Positions 6,569 to 6,769 of a stretch of DNA of 6,769 nt are shown piece after piece (within the stretch, counting starts at the first letter, position 1; the number at the start of each line of letters is the position of its first letter). The stretch is from Bacteroidales bacterium (lineage in GTDB: Bacteria > Bacteroidota > Bacteroidia > Bacteroidales > JAAUTT01), in assembly GCA_025350365.1 (NCBI GenBank), contig JANXXY010000457.1:1-6769 (forward strand), given 5' to 3'. The notes under the pieces were generated by a model that was not told the DNA's origin, ran no database searches, and was given only the letters and a program-made list of their open reading frames with translations. The position numbers were made by a program, and so were the translations under genes.

Positions 6569-6607
6569 TAAAAAATTTGCTATGCATGATAATGAAAAAC
6601 CCCCAGA

Positions 6608-6724
6608 GGTGTACGAAAAATTCTCTTTTATAGCTTATATTTGATGCATAAAAAAAGTCCAACCTTAGCTTTTTCTTTTGATACGAAATTTGTTGTACAC
6701 CCGCGAATTTTGTCGTACACCCAT
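6608..6724. mobile_element. Inverted-repeat element with tandem 20-bp repeats, IS21-like end
   Basis: The left end GGTGTACGAAAAATTC (6608-6623) is inverted relative to GAATTTTGTCGTACACC at the right (6705-6721). At the right there are two direct 20-bp units in a row: GAAATTTGTTGTACACCCGC (6685-6704) and GAATTTTGTCGTACACCCAT (6705-6724). The inside (about 60 bp) is AT-rich and non-coding. Bases 6608-6643 match 3577-3613 with one indel and one substitution. Multiple ~20-bp repeats near TG...CA ends are typical of IS21-family insertion sequences, where transposase binds them. It may be a short non-autonomous derivative, or the end of a full element that continues beyond the window. No target duplication is visible. 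Confidence 0.45.
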
Positions 6725-6754
6725 CCCCGGTAAATATAAAATTTTGAGATTAAC

Positions 6755-6769
6755 ATGATCGGCTTGTCT
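6755..6769 (+). CDS. Possible gene start at the right edge, five codons only
   Basis: ATG at 6755 begins MIGLS and runs off the window. It lies 30 bases after the tandem repeats, where a transposase gene such as istA would begin if those repeats are an insertion-sequence end. Five codons cannot identify a protein, so the call rests on position only. Confidence 0.15.

Overview
The window looks like a chromosomal segment of a Bacteroidota bacterium, probably a Bacteroidales/Marinilabiliales-type lineage. The evidence is AT-rich intergenic DNA, genes without Shine-Dalgarno sequences, -7 boxes of the TAnnTTTG type upstream of two genes, and protein content typical of the phylum. The phylum call is an inference; no rRNA or other marker is present.

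Layout. (1) Bases 1-1722 (+) hold the C-terminal 573 residues of a PAS-PAS sensor histidine kinase. It starts outside the window and begins here inside a GAF-like domain. (2) Bases 1769-2149 (-) hold only the C-terminal third of an M28 zinc aminopeptidase/carboxypeptidase, a gene remnant. (3) Bases 2150-2575 are non-coding, with a perfect 20-bp palindrome and a promoter. (4) Bases 2576-3246 (+) hold a small antitoxin-like gene overlapping by 4 bp a PIN-domain toxin gene. The toxin is broken by one in-frame TAA; the rest of its reading frame is intact. (5) Bases 3247-3736 are a gene-poor, repeat-rich stretch. It has a strong hairpin, a nested cruciform-like structure, and a 59-bp inverted-repeat element flanked by near-identical 15-bp direct repeats. 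(6) Bases 3737-5365 (-) encode a complete class I iron-sulfur fumarate hydratase. (7) Bases 5447-6536 (-) encode peptide chain release factor 2, made through a classic +1 programmed frameshift (SD-like AGGAGG, then CTT TGA C) that is fully visible. (8) Bases 6537-6769 carry the prfB promoter and a second inverted-repeat element related to the first. This one has two tandem 20-bp repeats resembling the multi-repeat ends of IS21-type insertion sequences. A possible start codon (MIGLS) lies at the right edge.

How the parts fit. The two housekeeping genes (fum, prfB) are co-oriented and 81 bp apart, and may be co-transcribed. They are bracketed by two copies of a ~37-bp repeat. The segment between the kinase and fum is a graveyard: a truncated peptidase, a nonsense-mutated toxin with a surviving antitoxin, and small repeat elements. 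It reads as an accessory insertion site in decay. I see no convincing new multi-gene system. The least explained content is the repeat family at 3560-3651 and 6608-6724 and the structured unit at 3253-3545.
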